Source of the DNA: M3007 sp031425155
GTDB taxonomy: Bacteria; Bacteroidota; Bacteroidia; Chitinophagales; Saprospiraceae
Assembly: GCA_031425155.1 (NCBI GenBank)
Contig: JANPIV010000048.1
Coordinates: 173,459-237,458 of the forward strand
Length of the DNA stretch: 64,000 bases
Reading direction: 5' to 3'
The notes beneath the pieces are model-generated. The model did not search any database. It was not told the origin of the DNA and was given only the letters and a program-made list of their open reading frames with translations. The translations under genes were made by a program, and so were the position numbers. Position 1 is the stretch's first letter. Every line of letters begins with the position of its first letter. Positions 16,056-26,214 of the stretch are shown here, in pieces.

Positions 16056-17552
16056 ATGAAATCTGCGTTCTTTCTCGGTTTATGCCTGCTGTTATTAAAT
16101 AATGCCGCTTTGGGCCAGGAATTTTCTGCCGGACTAATATTGGAAGACGAAGTGTATAATAACCAGCCCCGCCAATCACCCGAAGATGGTGCTAAAAGCG
16201 ATCTGCCCGCTGCCGTGGACCTCACCCCCTACTGCCCGGAAGTGCGACACCAGGGCTACATTTTTTCCTGTGTAGGTTGGGCGGCTGGCTACGGCGCATT
16301 GTCTATTCAACGCGCCATCGCCAACCATTGCACCGACAAACAGGTCATTACCCGCAACGCCCATTCCGCGTTGTTTCTGTACAACCAGATCAAGGCCGAA
16401 GATTGTAACCAGGGTTCGCGCATTTCCGATGCCCTGACTTTTTTGACCAAAAACGGCGATTGTCTGGCCCGTCAGTTTGATTTTGATGTAAACGACTGTA
16501 CCCAACTGCCTGATAGTGTGGTCAGTACACAAGCCAGGCGATTTGCTATTGAGGACTTCCTCACCCTTTTCGGTTCTCAGGAAAATGCAGCGGCGAAGGT
16601 GCAACGCGTCAGATTAGCCCTCGCCAAAAACAAGCCCGTGGTAGTCGGATTGCTGGTGCTGCGCAATTTTTATGAACTAAAAAACGCTCAATACTGGCAC
16701 CCCACGCTCGGCAATACCGCTGCCGCCGGTGGCCACGCCCTGGTCGTGGTGGGTTACGACGACCGCAAAGGTGCTTTCCGGCTCCTCAATTCCTGGGGCA
16801 AAAACTGGGGCGACGGCGGTTATATCTGGATAAAATATGAGGACTTCGGCCATTTTTGTAAATACGCTTACATCCTGTATCTGGCTGCGCCGCAAAAACT
16901 TCCCGCTGCGGAAATATCGAATGCAAAGCCTGCTTTAACATCGGATGTACCCGACGAAAAACCCCTGCTCGAACTGGCGGGCAACTTTCAGTTCCGTGCC
17001 CTTACTGGCTGGCAGTCGCAGAGTGGACTACCGCTTTTTGAAACCGCCGAAGCCATTTTAGAACAGCGGACCTACCATTTGAAAAAACAGGATTGGACGG
17101 TCGGACAATTATTTCAATTACTCACTACTACGTTGCAGGATGATGAATATCTGTATGTATTCAGTGTGGACGCTCGTCGCGAGGTGCATTTTCACTGGCC
17201 CCGGCAGGCGGGGCTGAATGAAAAATTCGAGGGTCAGAATGAAAGTGCCCTGTTGGTGGGCAGCGGCGAAATCGCTATTCCGGGGGCAACAAAAGCCCTG
17301 AAACTGGCGCAACCCGGCACAGACCGCCTGGTGCTGCTTTTTTCTAAACGTAAAATAACTACGGTCAAAAAACTGGCCGAAACCATCGCCGGTAAAGAAG
17401 GTAATTTCACCCAAAACCTCTGGCAAACCCTGGGTAAATATGCGGTGCCGCCCACCGATATTACGTATGCCACTGATCACATCGGTTTCACCGCCGCCAC
17501 CCGTGCCGAAGGTTTTATTGTGCCGTTAATATTGGAAGTAATTGCACAGTAA
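16056..17552 (+). CDS. Exported papain-family (C1A) protease with DUF4384
   Basis: 498 residues; signal peptide MKSAFFLGLCLLLLNNAALG. The peptidase domain covers about residues 45-285: Q66 and C72 in HQGYIFSCVGWA (oxyanion Gln and nucleophile), H227 in GGHALVVVGYDD and N245 in LLNSWGKNWGDGGY, a complete C1A catalytic set. There is no long inhibitory propeptide. Residues about 305-498 form a DUF4384-like domain (YLYVFSVDARREVHFHWP), which in Bacteroidota is commonly attached to caspase, CHAT or papain proteins. It should be an active extracytoplasmic cysteine protease. It follows a terminator and has no copy of the shared promoter motif. Confidence 0.9.
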   Translation: MKSAFFLGLCLLLLNNAALGQEFSAGLILEDEVYNNQPRQSPEDGAKSDLPAAVDLTPYCPEVRHQGYIFSCVGWAAGYGALSIQRAIANHCTDKQVITRNAHSALFLYNQIKAEDCNQGSRISDALTFLTKNGDCLARQFDFDVNDCTQLPDSVVSTQARRFAIEDFLTLFGSQENAAAKVQRVRLALAKNKPVVVGLLVLRNFYELKNAQYWHPTLGNTAAAGGHALVVVGYDDRKGAFRLLNSWGKNWGDGGYIWIKYEDFGHFCKYAYILYLAAPQKLPAAEISNAKPALTSDVPDEKPLLELAGNFQFRALTGWQSQSGLPLFETAEAILEQRTYHLKKQDWTVGQLFQLLTTTLQDDEYLYVFSVDARREVHFHWPRQAGLNEKFEGQNESALLVGSGEIAIPGATKALKLAQPGTDRLVLLFSKRKITTVKKLAETIAGKEGNFTQNLWQTLGKYAVPPTDITYATDHIGFTAATRAEGFIVPLILEVIAQ

Positions 17553-17727
17553 AACAACGTGCGTTATCGAATTGGCAAAAAGCCAATTTAATTTTGCAAA
17601 TTTGCATGAATTTCATATTTCTCTATTTTAATACAACATAAAAACAATAGAATTACCAGCAAGCCAATAACTAATAACCAATACACCAATAACCGTTTTC
17701 CATTAACCAACAACCATCCTCCAAATC

Positions 17728-20697
17728 ATGCGCACGCTGTTTTTTCTTCTTGCTGTCCTTTCACTGCCCGTGTTTTTGTATGGTCAAAACCTGCAACTGG
17801 ATTGGCAAAAATCCTTTGGTAACGAGGCGACCATCTACGCCGTCACCGAAGCCACCAACGGTTATTTGGTGGCCGTCGGCAAAACCACCGCTAAAACCAA
17901 AGGCGGTTCGGACGGACTCATTGTGATCGCTGACCACAGCACGGGCCAGTTAGTGGCCGAAGTACATCACGGGGGCAGCAAAGACGACGTGTTTTACGGT
18001 GCTGTTCAAACCTTCGATGGCCGTTTCCTGCTGGCCGGGGCTACGGCTTCCAGCGGCAAAGGCGGCGCAGATGCCTGGCTGATGTTGGTGGACGAGAAAG
18101 GTCAGAAAGTCTGGGAAACCACCTTCGGTACACCCGGTCGCGATGAATGTCGCAAAATGCTGCTGCTGCCCGATGGTAATGTCTTGTTGGCAGGTTATCA
18201 GAACGATCAGAAGAACGGCGACGTGTGGTTGGCCAAAGTAGAAAATCAGACTATTATCTGGGAAAAAAACCTGGGCACCAACGAATTTGACAACCTCAGT
18301 GGTTTGGTATTGGCGGCCGATGGTGGAGTCGTGTTTAGTGGAAACACCGGCAAAAAAGCCGAAAAAGGCAGCGGCGATGTCTATCTGGCCAAAGCCGATG
18401 CCACCGGGAATATGCAATGGAAAAAATGGTTTGGCGAAGGCGGCTGGGAAGAGAATCTTGACCTGATCGCCACCCGCGACGGTGGTTATGCGCTCGCCGG
18501 TCTGACCAAATCCAAGGGCGCGGGCGATCTGGATTGCTGGTTGATCAAAACCAGCCGCGACGGATTTCGCCAGTGGGACAAAACCTACGGCGGCAAAGAT
18601 GCTGACCTGGCCAATGCCGTCGTCCAGACCAGCGACGATGGTTTTTTGCTGGCCGGTGCCTCCAAATCGCAACGCAGCGGTGCTCGTTTTTTTGATGCTT
18701 TGGTCGTAAAAACGTCTGCGGGAGGCGAACAAAAATGGGAAGAATACTATGGCAGCGACCGCGATGATGCTTTCTCCGCCGCCTGCCTGTTGCACCAGGG
18801 AAGTGCTGTTTTGGTGGGCAATTTTGCTGGAAACGCCGCCACCGTCCATCGTTTTTCGGACCCGCAATCCATGCCGCTGGCCGTCACGGGCGTACGCGAT
18901 CTGGCCACACTGGGCCTTTCTGCGGCCACTGTACCTACTTCCGACGGGTCATTGACGCCCGGCGAACACAGTTATCTGGCTTTCCAGATCACCAACACCG
19001 CCGACATAGATCTGAATGATCTGCGGGTAACCGTGGACAACCGTACCGGCAGCGATCTGACCGCCTGGAACACCAATTATCTGGGCATTTTGCGCACCGG
19101 CAAAAACGTCGAAGTGCGCGTTCCGCTGGCCGCCAGCACCGATTTTCAGCCCGGCGACCAGCAGTTGAGCGTCACGGTGAGCGCGGGTACCAAAATGCTC
19201 AAATCCTTCGAAAAAACTGTTGCGCTGCGCAAACCAGTAGCCGCCACTTTGCTCATCGCCGATCACAATTTTGAATTGAGTGGCCGCTCCGACGAGGTTA
19301 CGCTGCACGTCCATATCGAAAACCGGGGCGATTCCAGTTCGCGGGCTGCGGAGGTACGGTTCACTTTGCCCGCCGGTTTGCGCGCCTCCGGGGCTACCTC
19401 GCTGCCGATGGGTATTATCGCCGCGCATACCCGGCGCGAAGCAAAACTGGTCTTTATAAAAACGCCGCAATTCACTGCGCCGGTAGCGGCGGTTACCTGT
19501 GCGGTGTTGGAAAATAGTCGCGAAAAAGCCCGCAAAACCCTGGAATTTCAAACCGGCACCGGAAAATCAGCCCTCAATGGGCCTATTTTGATCTGGACCG
19601 ATCCGGCACCCCACGAAACGCGTACCAACAAAGTGCGTCAAACCAACGACCATTTCGAGTTCAAAATGACCGTGGTATCGCCCAAAGCCGTGAACACCAA
19701 AAACATCAAAATGAAGGTCAATGGGGTGGAAATGGACGGTTCAAAATTCAATGAGGAAGACCTCTCGCCGCCGCGCCAGGAAAATACCCAGTACACTTAC
19801 ACCTACCGCAACAAAATCCCGCTCCAGCGCGGCACTAATCGCGTGGAAGTCGTGGTGGACGACCAGGTTTCCGACCCGCTCGAGGTGGAATTTATGCCCG
19901 AACGCGCCAACCTTTTCGTCCTGGCCATCGGCCCGAAACACGAAGATTTGCAGTACACGGCCAAGGATGCGCAGGATTTTGCCCAGGCCTTCGCCAATCA
20001 GGGTGGGGAAGGAAAACTGTTCAATCAGGTTATCGTCACTGCCCTCACCGAACCGGAAAAAACCGACCTGACCAGCATCAAACAAGCGATTTATGACCAG
20101 GTCTATCTGTGGGACGATAAGCAGATCAAGCCGGGCGACATGCTGATCGTCTTCCTGTCTTCCCACGGAAAAATAGTGGACAACCGCTTCAAAATCCTGC
20201 AAAGCGGCTATAATCCCAAGTACGAGCGGCTGACCGTGGACTATAAAACTGACATACTGGAAGCCCTCGGCAGTGTCAACTGCAAGAAATTGATCTTCCT
20301 CGATGCCTGCCACAGCGGTGGAGCCAAGGATGGTTTTGGTGGCGTGAGTCAGGCGGTGGTGGACCTGGCGAAAGCCCAACCCGGCGTCAGTACGTTGACT
20401 TCCTGCGGCAGTATGGAAAAATCCTATGAAGATAAATCCTGGGAAAACGGCGCCTTTACCGAAGCGCTGCTGGAAGCATTTTCCGGTAAAACCTGCCAGG
20501 ATGTTAGCGGAAAATTCTGTGCTGATGCCAATGGCGACCGCGTGATCCGTTTGGGTGAATTGTACGACTATCTGCGCCGCCGCGTCCCGGCCCTGGTGCA
20601 GGGTAATGTTCCCAATGCGCCAACAGCACAGACGCCTTTTATGCCGGAAAGTCAATTGGAAAAAGAATTGCCACTCTATTTTTTAGATAAAAATTAA
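17728..20697 (+). CDS. Exported beta-propeller-caspase (C14) protein
   Basis: 989 residues; signal peptide MRTLFFLLAVLSLPVFLYGQ. Residues about 25-380 are seven or so beta-propeller blades of the GGSKDDVF...DGRFLLAGATASSGKGGADAW kind. Residues 390-620 hold two CARDB/immunoglobulin-like domains, and 635-735 another beta domain. The C-terminal caspase-like domain (about 735-985) has H813 in VFLSSHGK and C861 in IFLDACHSGG, the catalytic dyad. C14 proteases cut after Arg/Lys (metacaspase type) or Asp. The fusion suggests a protease whose propeller or Ig domains bind the target or hold the enzyme inactive. No T9SS sorting domain was seen, so a periplasmic location is most likely. Followed 30 bases later by the adhesin gene. 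Confidence 0.9.
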   Translation: MRTLFFLLAVLSLPVFLYGQNLQLDWQKSFGNEATIYAVTEATNGYLVAVGKTTAKTKGGSDGLIVIADHSTGQLVAEVHHGGSKDDVFYGAVQTFDGRFLLAGATASSGKGGADAWLMLVDEKGQKVWETTFGTPGRDECRKMLLLPDGNVLLAGYQNDQKNGDVWLAKVENQTIIWEKNLGTNEFDNLSGLVLAADGGVVFSGNTGKKAEKGSGDVYLAKADATGNMQWKKWFGEGGWEENLDLIATRDGGYALAGLTKSKGAGDLDCWLIKTSRDGFRQWDKTYGGKDADLANAVVQTSDDGFLLAGASKSQRSGARFFDALVVKTSAGGEQKWEEYYGSDRDDAFSAACLLHQGSAVLVGNFAGNAATVHRFSDPQSMPLAVTGVRDLATLGLSAATVPTSDGSLTPGEHSYLAFQITNTADIDLNDLRVTVDNRTGSDLTAWNTNYLGILRTGKNVEVRVPLAASTDFQPGDQQLSVTVSAGTKMLKSFEKTVALRKPVAATLLIADHNFELSGRSDEVTLHVHIENRGDSSSRAAEVRFTLPAGLRASGATSLPMGIIAAHTRREAKLVFIKTPQFTAPVAAVTCAVLENSREKARKTLEFQTGTGKSALNGPILIWTDPAPHETRTNKVRQTNDHFEFKMTVVSPKAVNTKNIKMKVNGVEMDGSKFNEEDLSPPRQENTQYTYTYRNKIPLQRGTNRVEVVVDDQVSDPLEVEFMPERANLFVLAIGPKHEDLQYTAKDAQDFAQAFANQGGEGKLFNQVIVTALTEPEKTDLTSIKQAIYDQVYLWDDKQIKPGDMLIVFLSSHGKIVDNRFKILQSGYNPKYERLTVDYKTDILEALGSVNCKKLIFLDACHSGGAKDGFGGVSQAVVDLAKAQPGVSTLTSCGSMEKSYEDKSWENGAFTEALLEAFSGKTCQDVSGKFCADANGDRVIRLGELYDYLRRRVPALVQGNVPNAPTAQTPFMPESQLEKELPLYFLDKN

Positions 20698-20727
20698 AGA
20701 TCATTCAATAAATTGCCCAACCGAAAT

Positions 20728-23700
20728 ATGAAAAAGCCGAAAATAATCTTCCCGTTACTTTTACTCTTGCTGGTCTGTTCTCGTATCTGCGCGCAGTGCC
20801 CGATGAATGATCCGGTCATGGTCATCAATACCGGCAATACTGGTAACGGCTCGCTGCGGTGGGCCATTGATTGTGTAAATACTGTACCCGCTCTGCATAC
20901 GATTGAATTTGCTATACCGGGGCCGCTGCTTAAAATTATTCAGCCGACCTCTGCTTTGCCCAATATTAGTAAAACGGGCGCACTGATAGATGGTACTACG
21001 CAGTCGGTCATCCTGGATGGCAGTTCTACATCTGGTGTGGATGGACTGACGCTGGTGGGTAATAATATCACGGTGCAAAGTTTATACGTGCGTAATTTTA
21101 ATGGTGCGGCGGGCGACCAAGGTATTTTAATTAGTAATGGGACGGGCAGTGTGATCCAGAATAATCGGCTGGCGAATAACCGGGTCGGGATTGGCAGTAG
21201 CAGTTCTGCCCTTAGTTTTACTATAAGTGGCAATATAATTGGACTAAATGGCGCAGGCAATTCTTTCCCCAACACCGAGGCGGGTATTTCTATTCTGGGC
21301 AACCCGACCAGCAGCGAAATTTCTAATAATGAAATTGCCTATAATACTGGACCGGGCATTAACACCCTGGCTGGCAATGTGCATATTTCCAACAACAATA
21401 TTTACTGTAATACGGGTGACGGCATCCAGCGCACTGCTGCGCCGGCCATTCCAAATATTACTGGTGCCAGCACCCAACTGGTGCGCGGCCTGGCCGCTGC
21501 GGGCCGTGTCATTGAAGTATTTGTCTACAGCACTGCGGGCTGTGCCGCCACGCCGGTGCAGGGCAAAACCCTCGTCGGGACAGTCACCACACCCGCTTCC
21601 GGCATTTGGGCGCTCATGCCCGCTGCTGGAGCATTGGTCGGGGGCGACCGGGTGACTGCGACCAGTACGCAAAATGCGAATAACACTTCTGAATTTTCGG
21701 CTCCTGCTACGGTGGTGGACTGTGCTGCATTTATGGCCAGCATTAATCAAATCAATGTCTCCTGCTTTGGTGCCAACAATGGGTCGGCCACCGCTCTGCC
21801 GAATGGTGCAGGCTTTACGTATGCCTGGAATACCGGACCGACCACGGCGGCTATTTCCGGCCTCGCTCCGGGCATTTATATCGTTACCGTCACCGAAACA
21901 GCCACTGGTTGCACGTCGGTGCAGACGGCAAATATTACGCAGCCACCTGCCCTTACATTATCTGTTGTTTCGACTAATGTTTCTTGTGCTAATGGTAATA
22001 ATGGCACGGCTACGGCTACAGCCAATGGCGGCACACCGGGTTATAGTTTTATGTGGAATGATGGCCAGACCATGCCAGTAGCGACGGACTTAATAGCCGA
22101 CAATTATACCGTGACAGTGACCGATGTAAATGGTTGTACGATGGTACAGGGCACAACAGTGCTGCAACCGGTGATCATTGATTTATCTGTTATTTCGACT
22201 AATGTTTCTTGTGCTAATGATAATAATGGCACAGCTACAGCAACGGCCAATGGCGGCACACCGGGTTATAATTTTATGTGGAATAATGGCCAGACCATGC
22301 CAGTAGCGACGGGTTTAATAGCCGGAAATTATACCGTGACGGTGACAGATGTGAATGGTTGTACGATGGTGCAGGGCACGACGGTGCTGCAACCGGCTAT
22401 CATTGATTTATCTGTTGTTTCGACTAATGTTTCTTGTTTTAATGGTACCAATGGCACAGCCACGGCTACAGCCAACGGCGGCACACCGGGTTATAGTTTT
22501 ATGTGGAATAATGGCCAGACCCTGCCAATAGCGATGGACTTAATGGCCGGAAATTATACCGTGACGGTGACAGATGTGAATGGTTGTACGATGGTGCAGG
22601 GCACGACGGTGCTGCAACCGGCTATCATTGATTTATCTGTTATTTCTACTAATGTTTCTTGTGCTAATGGTAATAATGGCACAGCCACGGCTACAGCCAA
22701 TGGCGGCACACCGGGTTATAGTTTTATGTGGAATAATGGCCAGACCATGCCGGTCGCAACGGGCTTGATGGCTGGCAATTATACCGTGACGGTGACCGAT
22801 GTGAATGGCTGTACGATGGTGCAGGGCACGACGGTGCTGCAACCCGCCGCGCTGGTTTTAAACATCAATATGACTGGTGAAACGGCCGTAAACGCCAATA
22901 ACGGTCAGGCTACTGCTGTTCCAAACGGCGGGGTGGCTCCTTTTACTTACCAATGGAGCAATGGGGCCACTACTGCCCAGATTACCGGTCTGGCCCCGGG
23001 CATGTACGACGTCACGGTAATAGATCAAAACGGTTGTATCATCACGGGCTCGACGGTCATTACCTCCTTCTCTTGTGCGGGGTTTCAGACCACTATTTCC
23101 CATAGTGATGTAAGCTGTTTTGGCGACACTAATGGCTCCGCGACCGTTGCGCCTGCGGGTGGTCTGCCGCCTTATATTTTTGCCTGGAGCAATGGACAAA
23201 CGACGGCCATTGCTACGGCTTTAATGGCGGGTAATTACACCGTGACGATTACCGATCAGAATAATTGTACCAACGTGCAGGGTACTACTATCACCCAGCC
23301 AACCGCCCTCAGCCTGGCGGTAAATGCGACCGATGAAACGACGGCCAACGCCAGTGATGGTACCGCTACTGCTTCCACCAATGGGGGCACACCGCCTTTT
23401 GTGTATGGTTGGAATAATATGGGCACCACCGCCCAAATCACTGGTCTGGCACCGGGCCTTTATACGGTCACCGTCATTGATCAGAACGGCTGCACTATTA
23501 GCGGTTCGGTTACGATCAATTCCTTTTCCTGTGCTGGTTTTCAGGCACTGATTTCCGCCATGCAGATCAGTTGCTTTGGGGGAAACAATGGCATGGTTAC
23601 GGTTACTCCTTCTGGTGGTACGCCTGGTTATGTTTTTGCCTGGAGTGATGGACAAACGGCGGCCACCGCCACGAATCTGGCGGCGGGTAATTATACGGTC

Positions 23701-25092
23701 ACGATTAGCGATCAAGGCGGTTGTCTTACGGTACAAAATGTACTGCTTACCCAGCCTCCTCTGCTTACTGTGACCATCAATGCTACTGACGAAACCGTAG
23801 CGGGCACCAATGATGGTCAGGCCACGGCTGCACCGGAGGGCGGCACGGCCAATTTTTCTTATTTATGGAGTACGGGAGCCACGACCGCCCAAATCACCGG
23901 TTTGCCTCCCGGCTCATACAGCGTTACCGTCACGGATGCGCAGGGTTGCACCACAACCGGCTCGGCTACCATCGCGGCGGGCATTGACTCTAGCGGTTGC
24001 CTGGTGCCACCCGTGTATGCGTTGGCTGCACCCGATCAGGTTTGCGGCAATACGACTTTTAAATTGCGGGTGACCGATCCGCTGGCCAATCCGCTCGTCC
24101 GGTATGTGTGGATATTTCCCAACGGCACGACCATCGTGACGGATAGTCTCCAACTGAACGTCGTGGCTACCTCCAGCGAATTTTCCGGCGAGTATTTCGT
24201 CGTACGGGATTCGGCGGGTTGTCGCTCCATTGCGGTGGGCGGCGCAGAAATAACGGTACTGACCGTGGACGACCTTTTTGCGGGCAAAGACACGATCTTA
24301 TGCAGTGCCGGACTTGCCGTGTTAAAAGCCAATCCGCTCACCTCCGGTACGGGCACCTGGGTCTCGCTGGGCACCGCCACCGTGGATGATCCGGGCAAAA
24401 ATCCCACCGTTGGCCGCAACTTGCAGCCGGGTCAGAACACCTTCGTCTGGCAGGTCGCTTTGGATAATTGTCCGCAGGCGGGAACCGATACGGTCACCTA
24501 TTTCCTTGAAAGTAAGCCAGTTGCCCGCGACGATGCTTATACCCTGGAACGTGCTTTCGACGTAGTCGTGATGGAGGTGCTGCTGAATGATGCCCTGGGT
24601 GGCCTGACCGATACGCTATTGGTAAACATCAGCAAACCGTCCGTAGGTCAACTGGAATTGCTGGAGGAAACCCGTCGTTTCCGCTACACAGTGGAAGAAG
24701 ATTTTCGCGGTACCGTTACTTTTCAATACACCGTTTGCAGTCCCGGCTCCCTGTGTAAACTGCCCTGCGATACCGCCACAGTGACCATCGAAATAAGGAA
24801 CCTGCCGACCGTCCCCAGCGGGCTGGTCATGGAAGATAATGGGCCCAACGGCGAACTGACCATTCGGGGAGCAGACGGTTTTACCCGCTTGGAAATCACC
24901 ATTACAGATCGCTGGGGCGATCTGGTTTTTCAGGAAAAAAACTACACGAACGATCAGCCCTGGCTGGGAGATTACCAAAGAACAGGTAAGTATTTGCCGG
25001 GCGGTGCCTATTACTATTATCTGAGAGCCTACGATGGTCAGGCGCAGGTGGGAAACACAATGACCGGGGTGATTCACTTATTCAATAAATGA
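20728..25092 (+). CDS. Giant SprB-repeat adhesin with T9SS type B sorting domain
   Basis: 1454 residues from the ATG at 20728 (signal peptide MKKPKIIFPLLLLLLVCSRICA). Residues about 30-240 are a right-handed beta-helix (repeated NNRLANN, ISGNIIG, ISNNEIAYN). Around 335-1090 lie eleven or so SprB-type repeats (VSCFGxNNGSAT...TYAWNTG...YTVTVTDxxGC). The last 100 residues are the gliding-motility-type CHU_C sorting domain (ITDRWGDLVFQ ... GAYYYYLRAYDG). It is expected to be carried across the outer membrane by T9SS and moved or held on the surface with help from a SprF-like partner, encoded 89 bases downstream. Four neighbouring repeats are near-identical at DNA level (21961-22860). Confidence 0.92.
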   Translation: MKKPKIIFPLLLLLLVCSRICAQCPMNDPVMVINTGNTGNGSLRWAIDCVNTVPALHTIEFAIPGPLLKIIQPTSALPNISKTGALIDGTTQSVILDGSSTSGVDGLTLVGNNITVQSLYVRNFNGAAGDQGILISNGTGSVIQNNRLANNRVGIGSSSSALSFTISGNIIGLNGAGNSFPNTEAGISILGNPTSSEISNNEIAYNTGPGINTLAGNVHISNNNIYCNTGDGIQRTAAPAIPNITGASTQLVRGLAAAGRVIEVFVYSTAGCAATPVQGKTLVGTVTTPASGIWALMPAAGALVGGDRVTATSTQNANNTSEFSAPATVVDCAAFMASINQINVSCFGANNGSATALPNGAGFTYAWNTGPTTAAISGLAPGIYIVTVTETATGCTSVQTANITQPPALTLSVVSTNVSCANGNNGTATATANGGTPGYSFMWNDGQTMPVATDLIADNYTVTVTDVNGCTMVQGTTVLQPVIIDLSVISTNVSCANDNNGTATATANGGTPGYNFMWNNGQTMPVATGLIAGNYTVTVTDVNGCTMVQGTTVLQPAIIDLSVVSTNVSCFNGTNGTATATANGGTPGYSFMWNNGQTLPIAMDLMAGNYTVTVTDVNGCTMVQGTTVLQPAIIDLSVISTNVSCANGNNGTATATANGGTPGYSFMWNNGQTMPVATGLMAGNYTVTVTDVNGCTMVQGTTVLQPAALVLNINMTGETAVNANNGQATAVPNGGVAPFTYQWSNGATTAQITGLAPGMYDVTVIDQNGCIITGSTVITSFSCAGFQTTISHSDVSCFGDTNGSATVAPAGGLPPYIFAWSNGQTTAIATALMAGNYTVTITDQNNCTNVQGTTITQPTALSLAVNATDETTANASDGTATASTNGGTPPFVYGWNNMGTTAQITGLAPGLYTVTVIDQNGCTISGSVTINSFSCAGFQALISAMQISCFGGNNGMVTVTPSGGTPGYVFAWSDGQTAATATNLAAGNYTVTISDQGGCLTVQNVLLTQPPLLTVTINATDETVAGTNDGQATAAPEGGTANFSYLWSTGATTAQITGLPPGSYSVTVTDAQGCTTTGSATIAAGIDSSGCLVPPVYALAAPDQVCGNTTFKLRVTDPLANPLVRYVWIFPNGTTIVTDSLQLNVVATSSEFSGEYFVVRDSAGCRSIAVGGAEITVLTVDDLFAGKDTILCSAGLAVLKANPLTSGTGTWVSLGTATVDDPGKNPTVGRNLQPGQNTFVWQVALDNCPQAGTDTVTYFLESKPVARDDAYTLERAFDVVVMEVLLNDALGGLTDTLLVNISKPSVGQLELLEETRRFRYTVEEDFRGTVTFQYTVCSPGSLCKLPCDTATVTIEIRNLPTVPSGLVMEDNGPNGELTIRGADGFTRLEITITDRWGDLVFQEKNYTNDQPWLGDYQRTGKYLPGGAYYYYLRAYDGQAQVGNTMTGVIHLFNK
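21961..22860 (+). repeat. Four 225-bp tandem repeats inside the adhesin gene
   Basis: Copies at 21961-22185, 22186-22410, 22411-22635 and 22636-22860. Each encodes 75 residues (LSVxSTNVSC ... MVQGTTVLQP) and they differ by a handful of bases each, while repeats on both sides are far more diverged. This points to recent in-frame duplication and likely copy-number change. Confidence 0.95.
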
Positions 25093-25180
25093 GCGTAATA
25101 GTTTGATAGTTTGATAATTGTAAAATTTAGCCTGTTTGGTGCATCTAAACTTCAATTGTGCTTCCAAAATAATGATTATT

Positions 25181-26143
25181 ATGAAAACATTCCTGATTGC
25201 AACTTATGCCGCTTTGGTTTTTGCTGGTCCGCTTTTGGCGCAGCAAACGCCGCTTTTTTCTTCTTATCGCGACCAGTGGGCGGTACTCAATCCGGCGGCA
25301 CTCTCCAATAATTATTTGCTCAACAATCGTACGATGAGTCTAAGTGGTGCCTGGCATGTGCAGTGGTGGGGCCTGCCGCAGTCGCCCCGCACCCAGACGC
25401 TCGCCTGGGAAATGGTAGAGGAAGAGCGGAACAGCGTATTTGGCGCGCATATTATGAACGACCAGACGGGTGCCATCGGCCAGACCGGGGTGTATGGTCG
25501 TTATGCCTATCGCATCCAGATAGGAGGCCGCCGCACCTCGCAGTCGCTGCTGATCGGTCTGAATGCCGGGGCGGTGCAGTACCGGGCCAACCTGGCGGAA
25601 ATTGATTTTCCAGACCCCGCCACTGCCCCGACCGAAGCGGCCCGCACTATCCGGCCCGATGTGGGCGTCGGCGTTTTTTATCATTATACGGATCGCTATT
25701 ATGCCGGTATTTCGGTGCCCCAGACCTTTGGTTTTCGTACTACTTTCGCAGATACGGAGGGTAAATTTTCCATCCGGCGCATTCCCCACATTTATGCGGT
25801 GGCGGGCGGCTACTGGAGCACCCCCTGGCTGGGCAACGAAACCTCTTTTGTGGAGCCTTCGGTTTGGATAAAATATGTGCCGCACAGCCCATTGAATGTG
25901 GACCTCAATCTTCGCGCCCAGGTCAGCGAACTGGTGTGGGTGGGCACGGGCGTTAACGTTGGTTTTGGGGTCCGGCCCACGGCCGCCTTGCATTTTGAAA
26001 CCGGCCTGTTCCTGAGCGAACAGGTACAATTGCTCAACAGTCAATTCAAGGTTGGTTTCGCTTTCGATCTGCCGGTGACCCAGTCGCTCAGCCAGGTGTT
26101 TGGCAGTTCGGCAGAAATCATGGTGGTGTATTCATGGCGTTGA
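25181..26143 (+). CDS. PorP/SprF-family T9SS outer-membrane protein
   Basis: 320 residues from the ATG at 25181 (MKTFLIATYAALVFAGPLLAQ signal peptide); the frame is open from 25136. The family opening QTPLFSSYRDQWAVLNPAALSNN, then the alternating amphipathic strands of a beta-barrel and the RPTAALHFETGLFLSE segment near the end, mark PorP/SprF. In Flavobacterium SprF is needed for export of the adhesin SprB, and such genes usually sit beside their type B cargo, as here with the SprB-repeat adhesin upstream. Probably in the same transcription unit as the adhesin. Confidence 0.9.
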   Translation: MKTFLIATYAALVFAGPLLAQQTPLFSSYRDQWAVLNPAALSNNYLLNNRTMSLSGAWHVQWWGLPQSPRTQTLAWEMVEEERNSVFGAHIMNDQTGAIGQTGVYGRYAYRIQIGGRRTSQSLLIGLNAGAVQYRANLAEIDFPDPATAPTEAARTIRPDVGVGVFYHYTDRYYAGISVPQTFGFRTTFADTEGKFSIRRIPHIYAVAGGYWSTPWLGNETSFVEPSVWIKYVPHSPLNVDLNLRAQVSELVWVGTGVNVGFGVRPTAALHFETGLFLSEQVQLLNSQFKVGFAFDLPVTQSLSQVFGSSAEIMVVYSWR

Positions 26144-26214
26144 ATCCTGAAAGAGCCTATCTTTGCGCGACTATACAGTCATAACCAACACTACTAACAC
26201 AAAATCACGAGATT

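Noticed and set aside
21961..22860. CRISPR-like regular spacing
   Set aside because: Units are 225 bases, in frame and coding (SprB-type repeats), with no spacers.
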